Source: DASYKT01 sp035995185
Lineage (GTDB): Bacteria; Acidobacteriota; Blastocatellia; Pyrinomonadales; Pyrinomonadaceae
DNA length: 64,000 nucleotides
Assembly (NCBI GenBank): GCA_035995185.1
Contig: DASYKT010000002.1
Coordinates: forward strand, 62,001 to 126,000
Reading direction: 5' to 3'
This document shows, in pieces, positions 23,679-32,305 of this stretch. The notes under the pieces are model-generated. The model was not told where the DNA came from and searched no databases. It saw nothing but the letters and a program-made list of their open reading frames with translations. The position numbers were made by a program, and so were the translations under genes. The stretch's first letter is position 1, and every line of letters starts with the position of its first letter.

Positions 23679-24260
23679 ATGCCATCCCACAAAAATATTA
23701 AAACTAATTTTAGAAGTTCGCCTGAAGGCGGTACCGGGAACGCGAGCCTGACAGTGAAGGTCGAAGAGGAGGCGAGCTATGTGGAATTAGGGTCTCATAT
23801 GCTGGCTGGACAGGTGTTTTATCTTTTGGACAGGGACCTCTCGGAGATATTAAAAGAAAATAAAAATACGATCTGGGGAAACCTGTTAAAAAAGAGGGAA
23901 TTATTTTCAGACAGCGCAAGAGGAGAAAACATCAGAGAAATATTGCGGGCTCCGGACCACGCTCGCAAATATCCGGCGGCGCTGATCTGTACGGCTGAGA
24001 AGCTTGCGCATCTGACTTCGGGTATCGGCGCCATTTATGCAAAAGCGCTGGACATAATAAGAATTCAGGCGGTCAGGATTTTTGTGATAGATTCGCAGGG
24101 GAAAGCACATATCGACAACCTAGCGGCGGGTACTTATTATGTCTGCGGTGTTGGCGAGACAAAGCGGAAAAGCGGCGTCTGGAACGTACGGGTAGAGCTG
24201 AAGCCGAGTAAGAATAGCTTGCGGCTGGACGGCAAGAACATGACCGGAAGACGAATTTAA
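23679..24260 (+). CDS. Hypothetical protein with a C-terminal carboxypeptidase-regulatory-like end
   Basis: 193 residues, family not recognised. Two parts can be seen: a middle with LAGQVFYLLDRDLSEILKEN, and a C-terminal stretch DSQGKAHIDNLAAGTYYVC followed by SGVWNVRVELKPSKNSLRLD, the pattern of a transthyretin-like/CarboxypepD_reg fold (a D-x-G-x-F-x-L-x-PGxY core). The start at 23679 has AGGAGA 11 bases upstream. There is no signal peptide, odd for that fold, and the first 25 residues cover a GCC/GGC palindrome. It may be the remnant of a larger secreted protein. Confidence 0.55.
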   Translation: MPSHKNIKTNFRSSPEGGTGNASLTVKVEEEASYVELGSHMLAGQVFYLLDRDLSEILKENKNTIWGNLLKKRELFSDSARGENIREILRAPDHARKYPAALICTAEKLAHLTSGIGAIYAKALDIIRIQAVRIFVIDSQGKAHIDNLAAGTYYVCGVGETKRKSGVWNVRVELKPSKNSLRLDGKNMTGRRI

Positions 24261-24269
24261 TGATCTTTT

Positions 24270-24390
24270 TATGGAGCGCGGGCATCCTGCCTGCAAAGGC
24301 TGCTTGCAGCCCTGTATCCGTTTTACCCACGTAATCCGTGTACTATTTGAACGCTGCGTTCATGCAGGCAAGATGCCTGCGCTCCCAGGT
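24270..24390. repeat. Family I repeat, copy 1
   Basis: TATGGAGCGCGGGCATCCTG ... ACGCTGCGTTCATGCAGGCA ... GATGCCTGCGCTCCCA: the ends are inverted copies (GGAGCGCGGGCATC / GATGCCTGCGCTCC). A second partial copy is at 49133-49200. It fills the convergent gap. Confidence 0.78.
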
Positions 24391-24864
24391 TTACTCACAC
24401 TTTGCCCGGGTCATCGGAATATCCATTCCTTTTTTCCCGTCGGCGCTTTCGATGCGCGCAAAGAGCGTGTCAGCCTTATCGGAGCGGTAGATGATGCGCT
24501 GCGGAAAATCGTGAGTCAGATTTTCGAAGGCCGCTTCGGTTTTTCCCCATTTAACGAGCTTGAATTGAGTCTCTTCTTTGGCGGACGAAGGACGCGCGAT
24601 ATAGAAAATGCCATCCGCGTTTTCCGCGATCCGCAGGAATTCGAACATCAGCGTGCTGTCGCCTTTGACCGTGCGCGACATTCCGATCATCGACCCTCCG
24701 GCGGGCTTCATCCACTGTTCGGCAATGGTCATCTTTGACGGGGCGACATTTAGCTCCCAGCAGCCCGACATCCAGCCGAGCGAAGCGATCGACGGTTTTT
24801 CCTGTGCGAATAAAATGATGCCGGAGAAAAAAATCACGATCGTGGCGTTTATTAAGGTCTTCAT
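24391..24864 (-). CDS. Secreted DUF6265-like protein
   Basis: 157 residues from the ATG at 24864 (GAGGAAAT directly upstream; an earlier ATG lacks a site). A signal peptide (TLINATIVIFFSGIILFA) precedes a small beta-barrel-like domain with LGWMSGCWEL, EQWMKPAGGSMIGMSRTV, and FENLTHDFPQRIIY. That combination matches my memory of the DUF6265 family, whose role is unknown; it may bind a lipid or small ligand outside the membrane. It ends 5' of an AraC-type regulator on the same strand and may be cotranscribed. Confidence 0.78.
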   Translation of the reverse strand: MKTLINATIVIFFSGIILFAQEKPSIASLGWMSGCWELNVAPSKMTIAEQWMKPAGGSMIGMSRTVKGDSTLMFEFLRIAENADGIFYIARPSSAKEETQFKLVKWGKTEAAFENLTHDFPQRIIYRSDKADTLFARIESADGKKGMDIPMTRAKCE

Positions 24865-24908
24865 ATTTCCTCGTATTTTTATTAAGAAGATGTCTGTCAA
24901 AGGGAATT

Positions 24909-25787
24909 CTAAATATTGTTAGGCACGGTGTATTGTAAAAAAACGTCAGTTCCTATGATACTGGGAGCGCTCAGGAAAAATTGCGAGAATTGATACTCGT
25001 CGGCAAAAAAAGCGGCCGGGCTTTTTCCGGAAAATTCCTTGAACTCGTGAATGAGATGCGCCTGGTCGTAGTAACCGAAGGAAAGCGCGGTGCCAAGCAG
25101 ACCTTCCTTTCGCTCTTCGCGTAAAGCGCCCAAAAGATTTTGAAATCTTACTATCCGGGAAAAGAATTTTGGCGTGAGCCCGAAACGGTGTTGAAACCGG
25201 CGTTCGAGCCGCCTGGCGCTGACGCTTAAGGTCCTGGAAACATCGTCAATAGAGGCGAGGCCGCGGCGGGTAGTTATCATCCGTGACGCGCCTTCTACTA
25301 TCTCGTCAAATTTGCGGTTGGCAGAGAGCAATTTACCCAGCTCGCTTTCGACGATCACGACACACTCTTCCGGTGACAAAGCTTCGTTTATCTTTTCTTC
25401 CAGCTCGTTAGCGCCGCGTCCCCAGACTGAGGCCAGGTCTTCGATCCGGCCGGTCAATTCCGACAGAGAAAACCGGAAGAACGGGTAGGCGCCGGCGGCG
25501 CAAAATCTGATGCCGAAAAGCTTGACCTTACCCGAAGGCTCGATCAGGGCGTGTTCGCGCATTTGCCCGGCGACGATGCTGTGCGGTTGGGTTTCTATCC
25601 TGCCATTGGAGTGGTAGCGCCGAAACGGGTCTGACAAGTTGAAGATTATCTCTATGCTGCCGTCGGGTATTACGGCTTCCGGCGCGCAGCTTTCACCGGC
25701 CGCGGGGGCGCCGGATTGCTCGAGCACCCAAAAACACTTCACGTATTTTGCCAGGTGTTTTGCAGGGGCTATTTCAGCGTATTGCAT
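24909..25787 (-). CDS. AraC family transcriptional regulator with DUF6597-type N-terminus
   Basis: 292 residues. The C-terminal part (residues 185-275) holds the two HTH motifs of AraC/XylS proteins (GLASIDDVSRTLSVSARRLE and GTALSFGYYDQAHLIHEFKE, followed by GKSPAAFF). The N-terminal part (residues 10-120) has CFWVLEQSG, VIPDGSIEIIFNL and GIRFCAAGAYPFF, the layout of the DUF6597 domain that often precedes AraC helices. It probably senses a small molecule. Its likely target is the following secreted gene or an unlinked one. Confidence 0.9.
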   Translation of the reverse strand: MQYAEIAPAKHLAKYVKCFWVLEQSGAPAAGESCAPEAVIPDGSIEIIFNLSDPFRRYHSNGRIETQPHSIVAGQMREHALIEPSGKVKLFGIRFCAAGAYPFFRFSLSELTGRIEDLASVWGRGANELEEKINEALSPEECVVIVESELGKLLSANRKFDEIVEGASRMITTRRGLASIDDVSRTLSVSARRLERRFQHRFGLTPKFFSRIVRFQNLLGALREERKEGLLGTALSFGYYDQAHLIHEFKEFSGKSPAAFFADEYQFSQFFLSAPSIIGTDVFLQYTVPNNI

Positions 25788-25823
25788 AACGGTCGCGGGA
25801 ACGATTATCCCTATTTATATGTT

Positions 25824-25955
25824 TCAACACAAACACCTCTCAGGTCAGGAAGGGTTGCTTGCGCCCGCTGTCTTGAATTTTATTTTCTTTATTCAGCCAA
25901 ATATGCCTATTTGATGATAAGCGGGCGCAAGCGGCCCTTCCCGATCTTGAGATGG
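25824..25955. repeat. Family A element, copy 5 (rearranged)
   Basis: A right half (ACACCTCTCAGGTCAGGAAG, GTTGCTTGCGCCCGCT) is followed after about 48 bases by an outward-facing left half (AAGCGGGCGCAAGCGGCCCT). The order differs from the complete copies: ends point apart. It looks like two half-elements or a recombined copy. Confidence 0.7.
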
Positions 25956-26050
25956 ATTAGCTAGTTCGTTTCCTTTATGCCCGCAACATACTGTTTTATT
26001 AATTCGTAGTTTACAATTAAGATAGCTGGTGGAAATCGACCCGGAAATTT

Positions 26051-26650
26051 ATGTTTTGTATCAAATGCGGCGCGGTAATGAATGATGAGGCGGAATTTTG
26101 CGCCAAGTGCGGTTATGCGGCTGGCGATGCCGAAGTTACGCGAGTAGCGGCGCCTGTCAGCCGGATGCAGCTTTTTGAACCGGAGCACCCGGAGGAGGTA
26201 CACATCTTTTCCATCCGCCCGACCGCGCTTTTTATCAATATCGGTTATGTGCTGGCTATTCTGGCCGGGATAGTGCTGGTCGTCCTGCTGGCGATGCTGC
26301 CCATTTCGGTTCCCTGGTGGATATCGGTGCTGGTGGGGCTTTCGCCGCTTTTGGTCCCGGCCTATCATCACCTGATGCGAAACATGATCCTCTATACTTT
26401 GACCGATTCAAAGATCGAGATCGACAAAGGTTTTATCTCGCGCACCACGCGTAATATCCCGCTCGGCAAAGTGCAGGACGTGACTGTATCGGCGGGAATG
26501 CTGCAGCGAATGCTGGGATTCGGCGACCTGGTGATCGAAAACGCCGGGGAAAACACCGGCCGGATCGTGCTTAAAAATATCAGTTCGCCGCGCCACTACG
26601 CCGATCTGTTGTTGAAACAGCTTCGGCGCGTGCACCGGCTCGATATGTAG
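26051..26650 (+). CDS. Zinc-ribbon PH-domain membrane protein
   Basis: 199 residues. Residues 1-23 form a zinc ribbon (FCIKCGAVMNDEAEFCAKCG; two C-x2-C-G pairs). Two membrane segments follow (near 58-82 and 90-110), and then a bacterial PH (bPH2) domain starts near 115 with ILYTLTDSKIEIDKGFISRTTRNIPL... and GFGDLVIENAGENTGRIVL. Function unknown; membrane-attached bPH2 proteins are typical envelope or stress components. rfbB starts 23 bases after the stop, so it may lie in the same transcript. Confidence 0.87.
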   Translation: MFCIKCGAVMNDEAEFCAKCGYAAGDAEVTRVAAPVSRMQLFEPEHPEEVHIFSIRPTALFINIGYVLAILAGIVLVVLLAMLPISVPWWISVLVGLSPLLVPAYHHLMRNMILYTLTDSKIEIDKGFISRTTRNIPLGKVQDVTVSAGMLQRMLGFGDLVIENAGENTGRIVLKNISSPRHYADLLLKQLRRVHRLDM

Positions 26651-26672
26651 CCGAAAACGTGACCAAAAAATT

Positions 26673-27704
26673 ATGAGAAAGCTCTTTGTGACGGGCGGGG
26701 CGGGTTTTATCGGCTCCGCTTTTGTCAGGCAGGTTTTGGAAAATACGACGGACGTTGAGATAGTAAATTTCGACGCGCTGACCTATGCCGGTAATCTGGA
26801 AAATCTTGCGGGGATCGAGGCCCAGCGCCACCGCTTCGTCAAAGGAAATATTTGTGACAAAGATGCGGTATTAAATGCGCTGCCGGGAAATGCCGAGGCA
26901 GTTTTCAACTTCGCGGCCGAATCGCACGTCGATCGCAGCATCCACTCGGCCGACGAATTTTTGCTGACGAATGTGATGGGCACGCAGGTTTTGCTGGACG
27001 CCGCGCGCGCAAAAAACGTAAAGCGCTTTGTGCAGGTTTCGACCGACGAAGTAATGGGCAGCCTGCCCGAAGACGACAATTCTTTTTTTACCGAAGATTC
27101 GCCGATAGCGCCCAACAGCCCCTACGCCGCCTCAAAAGCCGCCGCCGAACATTTTGTCCGCGCCGCGCATCACACTTTCGGTTTAGACACCGTCATCACC
27201 CGCTGCGGCAATAACTACGGCCCGCGCCACTTTCCGGAAAAACTGATCCCGCTGATGATCGCCAATGCGATGAACGACAAGCCGCTGCCGGTGTACGGCG
27301 ACGGAAAGAATGTGCGCGATTGGATCTATGTCGAGGACCATTGCCGCGCGATCTGGCTGGCTTTTGAAAAGGGAAGGGCCGGAGAAATCTACAACATCGG
27401 CGCGCGCAACGAGCGTGAGAATATCGAAGTGGTCAGGTCTCTGCTCGACTCCTTGGGCAAACCGCACAGCCTGATAAAATTCGTCACCGACCGCCCCGGC
27501 CACGACCGGCGCTATGCGATCGATCCTGCGAAAGCCGAAACCGAACTCGGTTGGAAACCGCTGACCACGTGGGAAGAAGGCTTGCGCAAAACCACCGGGT
27601 GGTTTGCGGAAAATCAGGATTGGGTGGCCCACGTGCGCAGCGGCGAGTACCAGGAATATTACCTGAAACAATATGGCTCGGAGGCCGGCGCCCCGAAGGG
27701 CTGA
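26673..27704 (+). CDS. rfbB: dTDP-glucose 4,6-dehydratase
   Basis: Second step of dTDP-L-rhamnose synthesis: converts dTDP-glucose to the 4-keto-6-deoxy sugar in the cytoplasm using bound NAD. 343 residues, an extended SDR fold with the Rossmann motif TGGAGFIGSAFVR (residues 6-18), the catalytic Thr/Asp/Glu in QVSTDEVMGS (near 120) and YxxxK in YAASKAAAEHFVR (near 152). It is followed 19 bases later by rfbD; rfbA and rfbC are not in the window, so the pathway is split. Confidence 0.95.
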   Translation: MRKLFVTGGAGFIGSAFVRQVLENTTDVEIVNFDALTYAGNLENLAGIEAQRHRFVKGNICDKDAVLNALPGNAEAVFNFAAESHVDRSIHSADEFLLTNVMGTQVLLDAARAKNVKRFVQVSTDEVMGSLPEDDNSFFTEDSPIAPNSPYAASKAAAEHFVRAAHHTFGLDTVITRCGNNYGPRHFPEKLIPLMIANAMNDKPLPVYGDGKNVRDWIYVEDHCRAIWLAFEKGRAGEIYNIGARNERENIEVVRSLLDSLGKPHSLIKFVTDRPGHDRRYAIDPAKAETELGWKPLTTWEEGLRKTTGWFAENQDWVAHVRSGEYQEYYLKQYGSEAGAPKG

Positions 27705-27723
27705 AAAAGAGGATGCCAAGAAT

Positions 27724-28572
27724 ATGAAGGTCCTGATCACCGGCGCGAATGGAATGGTGGCGCGCGCTGCGATAGCGCATTGCCGCGCGCTGGGCGATGA
27801 GGTTACCGCTTGCACCAGGCAGGAGCTGGATATATCCGACGCGGCCGCGGTAGAGAAAATGTTTTCCCAGGCCAAGCCTGATGCGGTCATCAATTGTGCC
27901 GCCTATACTGACGTCGATGGCGCTGAAACTAATGCCCAGCTTTGCTACGCGGCAAACGCGCATGGTGTAGAGAATCTCGCGGGTGCCGCTAAAAATATTA
28001 GTGCGGTTTTTGTCACCATCTCCACCGATTATGTTTTTAACGGAGAAAAAACGGGCTTCTATACCGAAGATGATCAGCCCGATCCGCTGGGCGTCTACGG
28101 CAAGGCGAAACTGGAAGGCGAACTTCGCGCGAAGAAAGTAAATCCGGATTCGATCATCGTGCGCTCAGGCTGGATCTACGGCGTGGGCGGAACAAATTTC
28201 TTAAGCCGTGTGCACCTGCTTTTAGCCGAAGGAAATCAGGTCAACGCGATCTCCGATTCCTACGGCACGCCGACCAATGCCGGCGACCTGGCGAAAAGGC
28301 TGCGTGAGCTGGCGGAATTAAATGAGCCGGGGACCTATCACGTGACGAACGCGGGCGACGGTACCAGCCGCGCAGGTATCAGCTATGCGGGGTTTGCGCG
28401 CAAGGCCGCGGAGATCAAAGGTTATGATCTGAATTTGATCGAAGATGTCTCGGTCGATTCATTGCAGCGCCCCGCTCCGCGCCCGCGCAGTTCCAGGCTT
28501 GCTACCCTGCACAAAAAATTAGCGCCTCTCCCGGATTGGGAAAAGGCGCTGGAAAATTTCTTAACAAATTAA
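27724..28572 (+). CDS. rfbD: dTDP-4-dehydrorhamnose reductase
   Basis: Last step to dTDP-L-rhamnose, NADPH-dependent, cytoplasmic. The ATG at 27724 begins MKVLITGANGMVARAA, with the Rossmann glycines in place, after an AGAGGATG context; an open frame reaching back into rfbB would overlap it by 32 bases and has no site. Other family segments: NCAAYTDVDGAE, STDYVFNGEKTG (near 100), YGKAKLEGEL (YxxxK, near 127), RSGWIYGVGGTNFL. 282 residues, a normal length. Confidence 0.94.
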   Translation: MKVLITGANGMVARAAIAHCRALGDEVTACTRQELDISDAAAVEKMFSQAKPDAVINCAAYTDVDGAETNAQLCYAANAHGVENLAGAAKNISAVFVTISTDYVFNGEKTGFYTEDDQPDPLGVYGKAKLEGELRAKKVNPDSIIVRSGWIYGVGGTNFLSRVHLLLAEGNQVNAISDSYGTPTNAGDLAKRLRELAELNEPGTYHVTNAGDGTSRAGISYAGFARKAAEIKGYDLNLIEDVSVDSLQRPAPRPRSSRLATLHKKLAPLPDWEKALENFLTN

Positions 28573-28594
28573 AGTATTAAAAAGAACCACCCCG

Positions 28595-28677
28595 CCCTGA
28601 GAGGCGCTCAACTTGAATGATGAAATTTGAAGCCCAATAAATTTGCAGTCCGGAAGGGTCGCTTGCGCCCGCTCTTA
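28595..28677. repeat. Family A element, copy 6 (left end missing)
   Basis: CCTGAGAGGCGCTCAACTTG ... TTTGCAGTCCGGAAGGGTCG and CTTGCGCCCGCTCTTA. The left terminal arm is replaced by the inverted end word of family E (AGAACCACCCCG) just before it. Confidence 0.8.
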
Positions 28678-28730
28678 CTTTTAAAGTCCTCTTTTAAATT
28701 GCCACTAGCCCAACCAAAGCTCCCATCATG

Positions 28731-28884
28731 GAATGAAGTCAGAACCGGGAACGGTAGTGACCGGTTTCCGCCTTCGTGTCATTTAGTGTGATTAGCGATC
28801 CGGTTTTCAGGTTTAATTATAGGGTCGCCGAATTACCGCAAATCCAAACCCGGTCGCTACGGCTCCCGGTTCTGACCTCATCAT
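28731..28884. repeat. Family D repeat, copy 2 (complete, about 150 bases)
   Basis: GAATGAAGTCAGAACCGGGA at the left end and CTCCCGGTTCTGACCTCAT at the right end are inverted copies of each other, with a palindromic core between (TAGTGACCGG ... CCGGTCGCTACGG). Its right half is identical over about 37 bases to the inverse of copy 1 at 10984-11020. Confidence 0.83.
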
Positions 28885-29290
28885 AATGGCCATCGTTTTA
28901 TATTAAAGATCGCGAAAAGAACAAACTTCTCCAAAACCTTTGTACAGAAACGAACAGCTATCGGCAATAATAACCTCGCGGCATTCTGCTTTCGGTGACT
29001 TTCTAAGTTCCGCTGATCTTTTCAAGCCGCTTTTAGATATTTTGGAGACACTACGCGTGATTTTTAAGATTTCTGGAACATTTTTGGAACAGGTGGAGCA
29101 CTGGCACACGCTGGAACATGGTGTTCCACTTTTCATGTTTTATCGCATCTGCATGTAGCAGCACTGTTTATGGGATTGATTAGAGGTAACGCCCTTTCCA
29201 GGTGTTCCCATGTCCATTTTGAACACACATGAAACTAAAACACCCGCATCCTTTTAGGGCAGCGCCGCTCATTGAAAAATAGGTTGGTAG
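28885..29290. other. Gap 3' of rfbD and of the tyrosine-kinase gene
   Basis: About 400 bases with no supported gene. Its only structure is three TGGAACA words (29074, 29085, 29112) and one inverse (29122-29128), the last two forming a 17-base dyad. Because both neighbouring genes end here, these cannot be ordinary promoter operators for them. Confidence 0.45.
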
Positions 29291-31828
29291 TTACCGCTTG
29301 CTTTCGTGGATAAACTCTTCCACTTCCTTATTCATGTGCGCGGTAGTGTCGTCATTGGCGGCGCCGTAATAATCGTGATAGTTATAGCCGTAACCGTAAT
29401 AACCGTATTCGAGCGAGTTGGGCTTGATGCCGTTAAGGACCACGCCGTAAATACGCGCGCCGAGATTTTGCAGTCGCTGCTTGAAGCGGCGGATAAGGTG
29501 CAGTGAACTCTTGTTGGCCATGGCGACGATCACCACGCCGTCAGCCAGCGTCGAAAGTATGGCCGCATCAGTAAAAGAGATCGCCGGCGGAGAGTCGACA
29601 ATAATATGTTTGTAAGTGCCGCGCAGCTGCGTCAGCAAGTTCCGCATTTCATTTGAACTCAGCAGCTCCGCCGGGTTCGGCGGTATCGGCCCGCTGGTTA
29701 TCACGCGCAGGTTAGGCACCCGCGGATATTTTTTCATCAGCGACTCAGCGTCACTGTCACCGGAGAGGTAATTTGTGATACCGGCCACATTGTCGAGCTG
29801 GAAATGATGATGCAGCCGCGGCCGGCGCAGGTCGCAATCGAGCAAAATAACATCGGCCCCGGCCTGGGCCAGGGTGACCGCGGTATTGATCGCGGTGGTG
29901 GTTTTTCCTTCCGAAGGCTGGGACGAAGTCACCAGCACAACTTGCGGAGGTTTGCCCGCCGAAGAGAACAGCAGCGACGTGCGGAGGTGACGATACGACT
30001 CAGCCACCACCGAACGATTATCGTCCAGCGTCGCCAGTGCGATCGCGTTCCCCCCGTTCCCGTTTTCGGTCAACAGTCTGCCGGCCTTGGCGCGCTTTTC
30101 AATTCCCTTGTAATGCGGGATCATGGCCAGCGTCGGCAGCCCGACATAACGGCCGATATCGTCAGACGACTTAACGGAATCGTCAACATAATCCAGCAGG
30201 AAGGCGAGGCCTATTCCCGCGGTCAGCGAGATCAGCAAGGCGATGATGATGTTTCGGATGCGCTGTGGGCCCACCATTCCGGCGCCTTCCGCGTGCTTGG
30301 AAACCGAAATATTATCCGGCCGGCTGGTGTTAAGCTCCAGCTCTTTTTCTTTTAACCGCTGGGTCAGCGTATCGAGCAGCGTGCGGTTCGTTTCGATCTC
30401 GCGCGTAAGCGTCATCAAACGGGTTTCCGCCTGTCCCTGCTGGTTGGCGGAGGCAACCTCACGATTGTAGGCCGCGGCCGATTGCGCCTCGCGCTTTTGC
30501 GCCGTTTCCATCTGGGACTGCAAACCGACCAGCGCCCCGCGGACCGCGCCTTTTTCCAGCGCTTTCTGATCGCGGTCGATGGTTTTGGTGACTTCTTTTT
30601 CCGTGTCGATCCGGGATTGTCTCAGCAGATCGATCTTGGCCGTCCACTCCCTCATCTTCGGATGTTCTTCGGTATATTTAGTTCCGTCCTTTGCTTTCTC
30701 AGCCTCGGCGTCCTGGATCTGGCGGTCGAGATCGCGGATCTGGTCCTGCAGTTTTGACCTGCGCTCGGTATTTAGGCGCACCGCATCCTGGTAGATTTTG
30801 TTATCGACGATATCGGGAATATTCGTAGCGTCACCTTTGGCATTCGCCTTTAAGGCAGCTTCGTACTTGGCTTCCAGTTTGCGGCGTTCTTCAATCGCGC
30901 CCAGCCATTGCTGGCTGAATCCCTGTAGACGGTCGGCATTTAGGCTTTGGCCCTTGCCTTCAAAAAGCGGCAATCCGCTGGACTGCATGTAATTGACGCG
31001 GTCCTGTTCCTGCCCGGCGATCGTACCCTTTAGATCTTCGACGGATTTGACCAGGTCATCGTATTGTTTCTGGGTGCTGGCGAGTTCGCGCTTTACTTCG
31101 CTTTCGATAAAAACATTTGCCACTTCCTCGGCGACTTTGGCGGCCATCTCCGGATTTGTATTCTGCACCTTGATCGCAAAAAGATTTGTATTTTCCAGGC
31201 GAACGACGCTCAAGCCCCCTAAAAAGCTGGCAGCTGTTCGCTCCGCCCGGGTTCTTTCCGCGGGGGAAAGCGAATCCATCACGTTGCCCGCCGGTGTTTC
31301 CTCGTTGGTGTTGTTTATCGTGGGAAGCGTCGCCTGCTTGGGGCCCTCGGCCTTTTCGCCAAAGACGGCGGTGCTCAGTTTCTCTAAAATGCCTTTATTC
31401 GCGGCTTCACTGGCCGCGCCGGCGTCACGGTGCAATCCGAGTTTAACGATCGCGCCCTGCATTATGTTGGGGCTTTGGATGAGTTTTATTTGGGTATTCC
31501 AGTAAAACTGGTCTCCCCCGAAATTAATATTGATCGCGTCTTTAGCGGTGGTCTTCGGTTTTTTAGGCTCGATCAGCACTTCCGAAGACGCTTCGTACAC
31601 GGTCGGCAGCCGGAACATATAAAACGCGACCGCCGAGGTAACTATCACCGCCAGCGTCACTATCAGCCAAAGACGCTTATAAATAACGTTGAAATATTCA
31701 CGCAGCGACCGCTTTTCGCCGAACGGGTCTTCATCGTACGACGGCGCATAGCTGGCGGGAATGTCATTTGTCGATATCGACAACTCGTTTCCCGGAGGAA
31801 GCGGTAGCAATCTTTCGTCTTTAGCCAT
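29291..31828 (-). CDS. Wzc-like polysaccharide co-polymerase/bacterial tyrosine kinase
   Basis: 845 residues; sits in the inner membrane and sets chain length and export of an exopolysaccharide. The Wzz-type part has membrane helices near 52-70 and 515-535 with a long coiled-coil-rich loop between. The cytoplasmic kinase part has Walker A SSQPSEGKTTTAINT (near 635), Walker A' ILLDCDLRRPR and Walker B HIIVDSPPA. The C-terminal cluster with seven or more Tyr (GYYGYGYNYHDYYG near 815-828) is the autophosphorylation tail. It is read from a sigma-70-like promoter at 31943-31971. The target polymerase genes are not next to it. Confidence 0.93.
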   Translation of the reverse strand: MAKDERLLPLPPGNELSISTNDIPASYAPSYDEDPFGEKRSLREYFNVIYKRLWLIVTLAVIVTSAVAFYMFRLPTVYEASSEVLIEPKKPKTTAKDAININFGGDQFYWNTQIKLIQSPNIMQGAIVKLGLHRDAGAASEAANKGILEKLSTAVFGEKAEGPKQATLPTINNTNEETPAGNVMDSLSPAERTRAERTAASFLGGLSVVRLENTNLFAIKVQNTNPEMAAKVAEEVANVFIESEVKRELASTQKQYDDLVKSVEDLKGTIAGQEQDRVNYMQSSGLPLFEGKGQSLNADRLQGFSQQWLGAIEERRKLEAKYEAALKANAKGDATNIPDIVDNKIYQDAVRLNTERRSKLQDQIRDLDRQIQDAEAEKAKDGTKYTEEHPKMREWTAKIDLLRQSRIDTEKEVTKTIDRDQKALEKGAVRGALVGLQSQMETAQKREAQSAAAYNREVASANQQGQAETRLMTLTREIETNRTLLDTLTQRLKEKELELNTSRPDNISVSKHAEGAGMVGPQRIRNIIIALLISLTAGIGLAFLLDYVDDSVKSSDDIGRYVGLPTLAMIPHYKGIEKRAKAGRLLTENGNGGNAIALATLDDNRSVVAESYRHLRTSLLFSSAGKPPQVVLVTSSQPSEGKTTTAINTAVTLAQAGADVILLDCDLRRPRLHHHFQLDNVAGITNYLSGDSDAESLMKKYPRVPNLRVITSGPIPPNPAELLSSNEMRNLLTQLRGTYKHIIVDSPPAISFTDAAILSTLADGVVIVAMANKSSLHLIRRFKQRLQNLGARIYGVVLNGIKPNSLEYGYYGYGYNYHDYYGAANDDTTAHMNKEVEEFIHESKR

Positions 31829-31942
31829 AAAACTGCCTTAAATCTCTAAAAAAACCGGAACTACCTTTAATTATATGATTATTGGTCTCTGATTTTGGAT
31901 GTTTTCCGGTGAAACTACATATCTTATACCAAGAGCAAAGGA

Positions 31943-31971
31943 AAAATACACTGTTATTGTGCTTTATTCAA
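31943..31971 (-). promoter_or_regulatory. Candidate promoter of the tyrosine-kinase gene
   Basis: TTGAAT (31966-31971) and TATTTT (31943-31948) on the minus strand are spaced by 17 bases. The leader to the start codon is about 110 bases and contains CCGGAA and TTCCGG words that could pair. Confidence 0.45.
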
Positions 31972-32305
31972 GCAATTTTTGCTGTTTGCGGGTATATACA
32001 CCCCTGTAATTCGCCCCGGAAAAGGGCTTTCCGAGGTTAAAAATGAGCGATCTGTCTTTTAAATTACCACCGGCTTTAGCTGGGTGGTTAATGTCAAACA
32101 ATAAAAAGAGGGCTTTAGCCCAACCTGAAATTGGCTAAAGCCCATTCATAGAAAATCTGTTTAAGTCCACTAGCTAAAGCTAGTGGCAATTGATAAATCA
32201 CGGTTTGAAGTCCCGGCGGGGGCTTTTGGGTCTTTGTTAGACCTTTACGGGCAGTGTTATATTACAAGTTTGAATATATTTTAAGATTTTACCTATTTAT
32301 TAATA
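31972..32305. other. Divergent gap between the kinase gene and the flavoprotein gene
   Basis: Apart from the family F repeat at 32061-32191, no structure is supported here. The last 100 bases before the flavoprotein start are AT-rich (TTGAATATATTTTAAGATTT) and could hold its promoter. Confidence 0.4.
32061..32191. repeat. Family F repeat, copy 2
   Basis: TTACCACCGGCTTTAGCTGG ... GAGGGCTTTAGCCCAACCTG ... GGCTAAAGCCCATTC ... CTAGCTAAAGCTAGTGGCAA. Several GGCTTTAGC/GCTAAAGCC pairs make nested hairpins over 130 bases. Confidence 0.75.

Noticed and set aside
29098..29120. Possible sigma-54 promoter (TGGCAC) near 29102
   Set aside because: The GC element is not at the required 10-base distance after GG, and no gene follows.
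28903..29136. 77-codon minus-strand frame with several cysteines in the gap after rfbD
   Set aside because: Cysteines arise from the TGGAACA-type words; no ribosome site, no likeness, composition is that of non-coding DNA.
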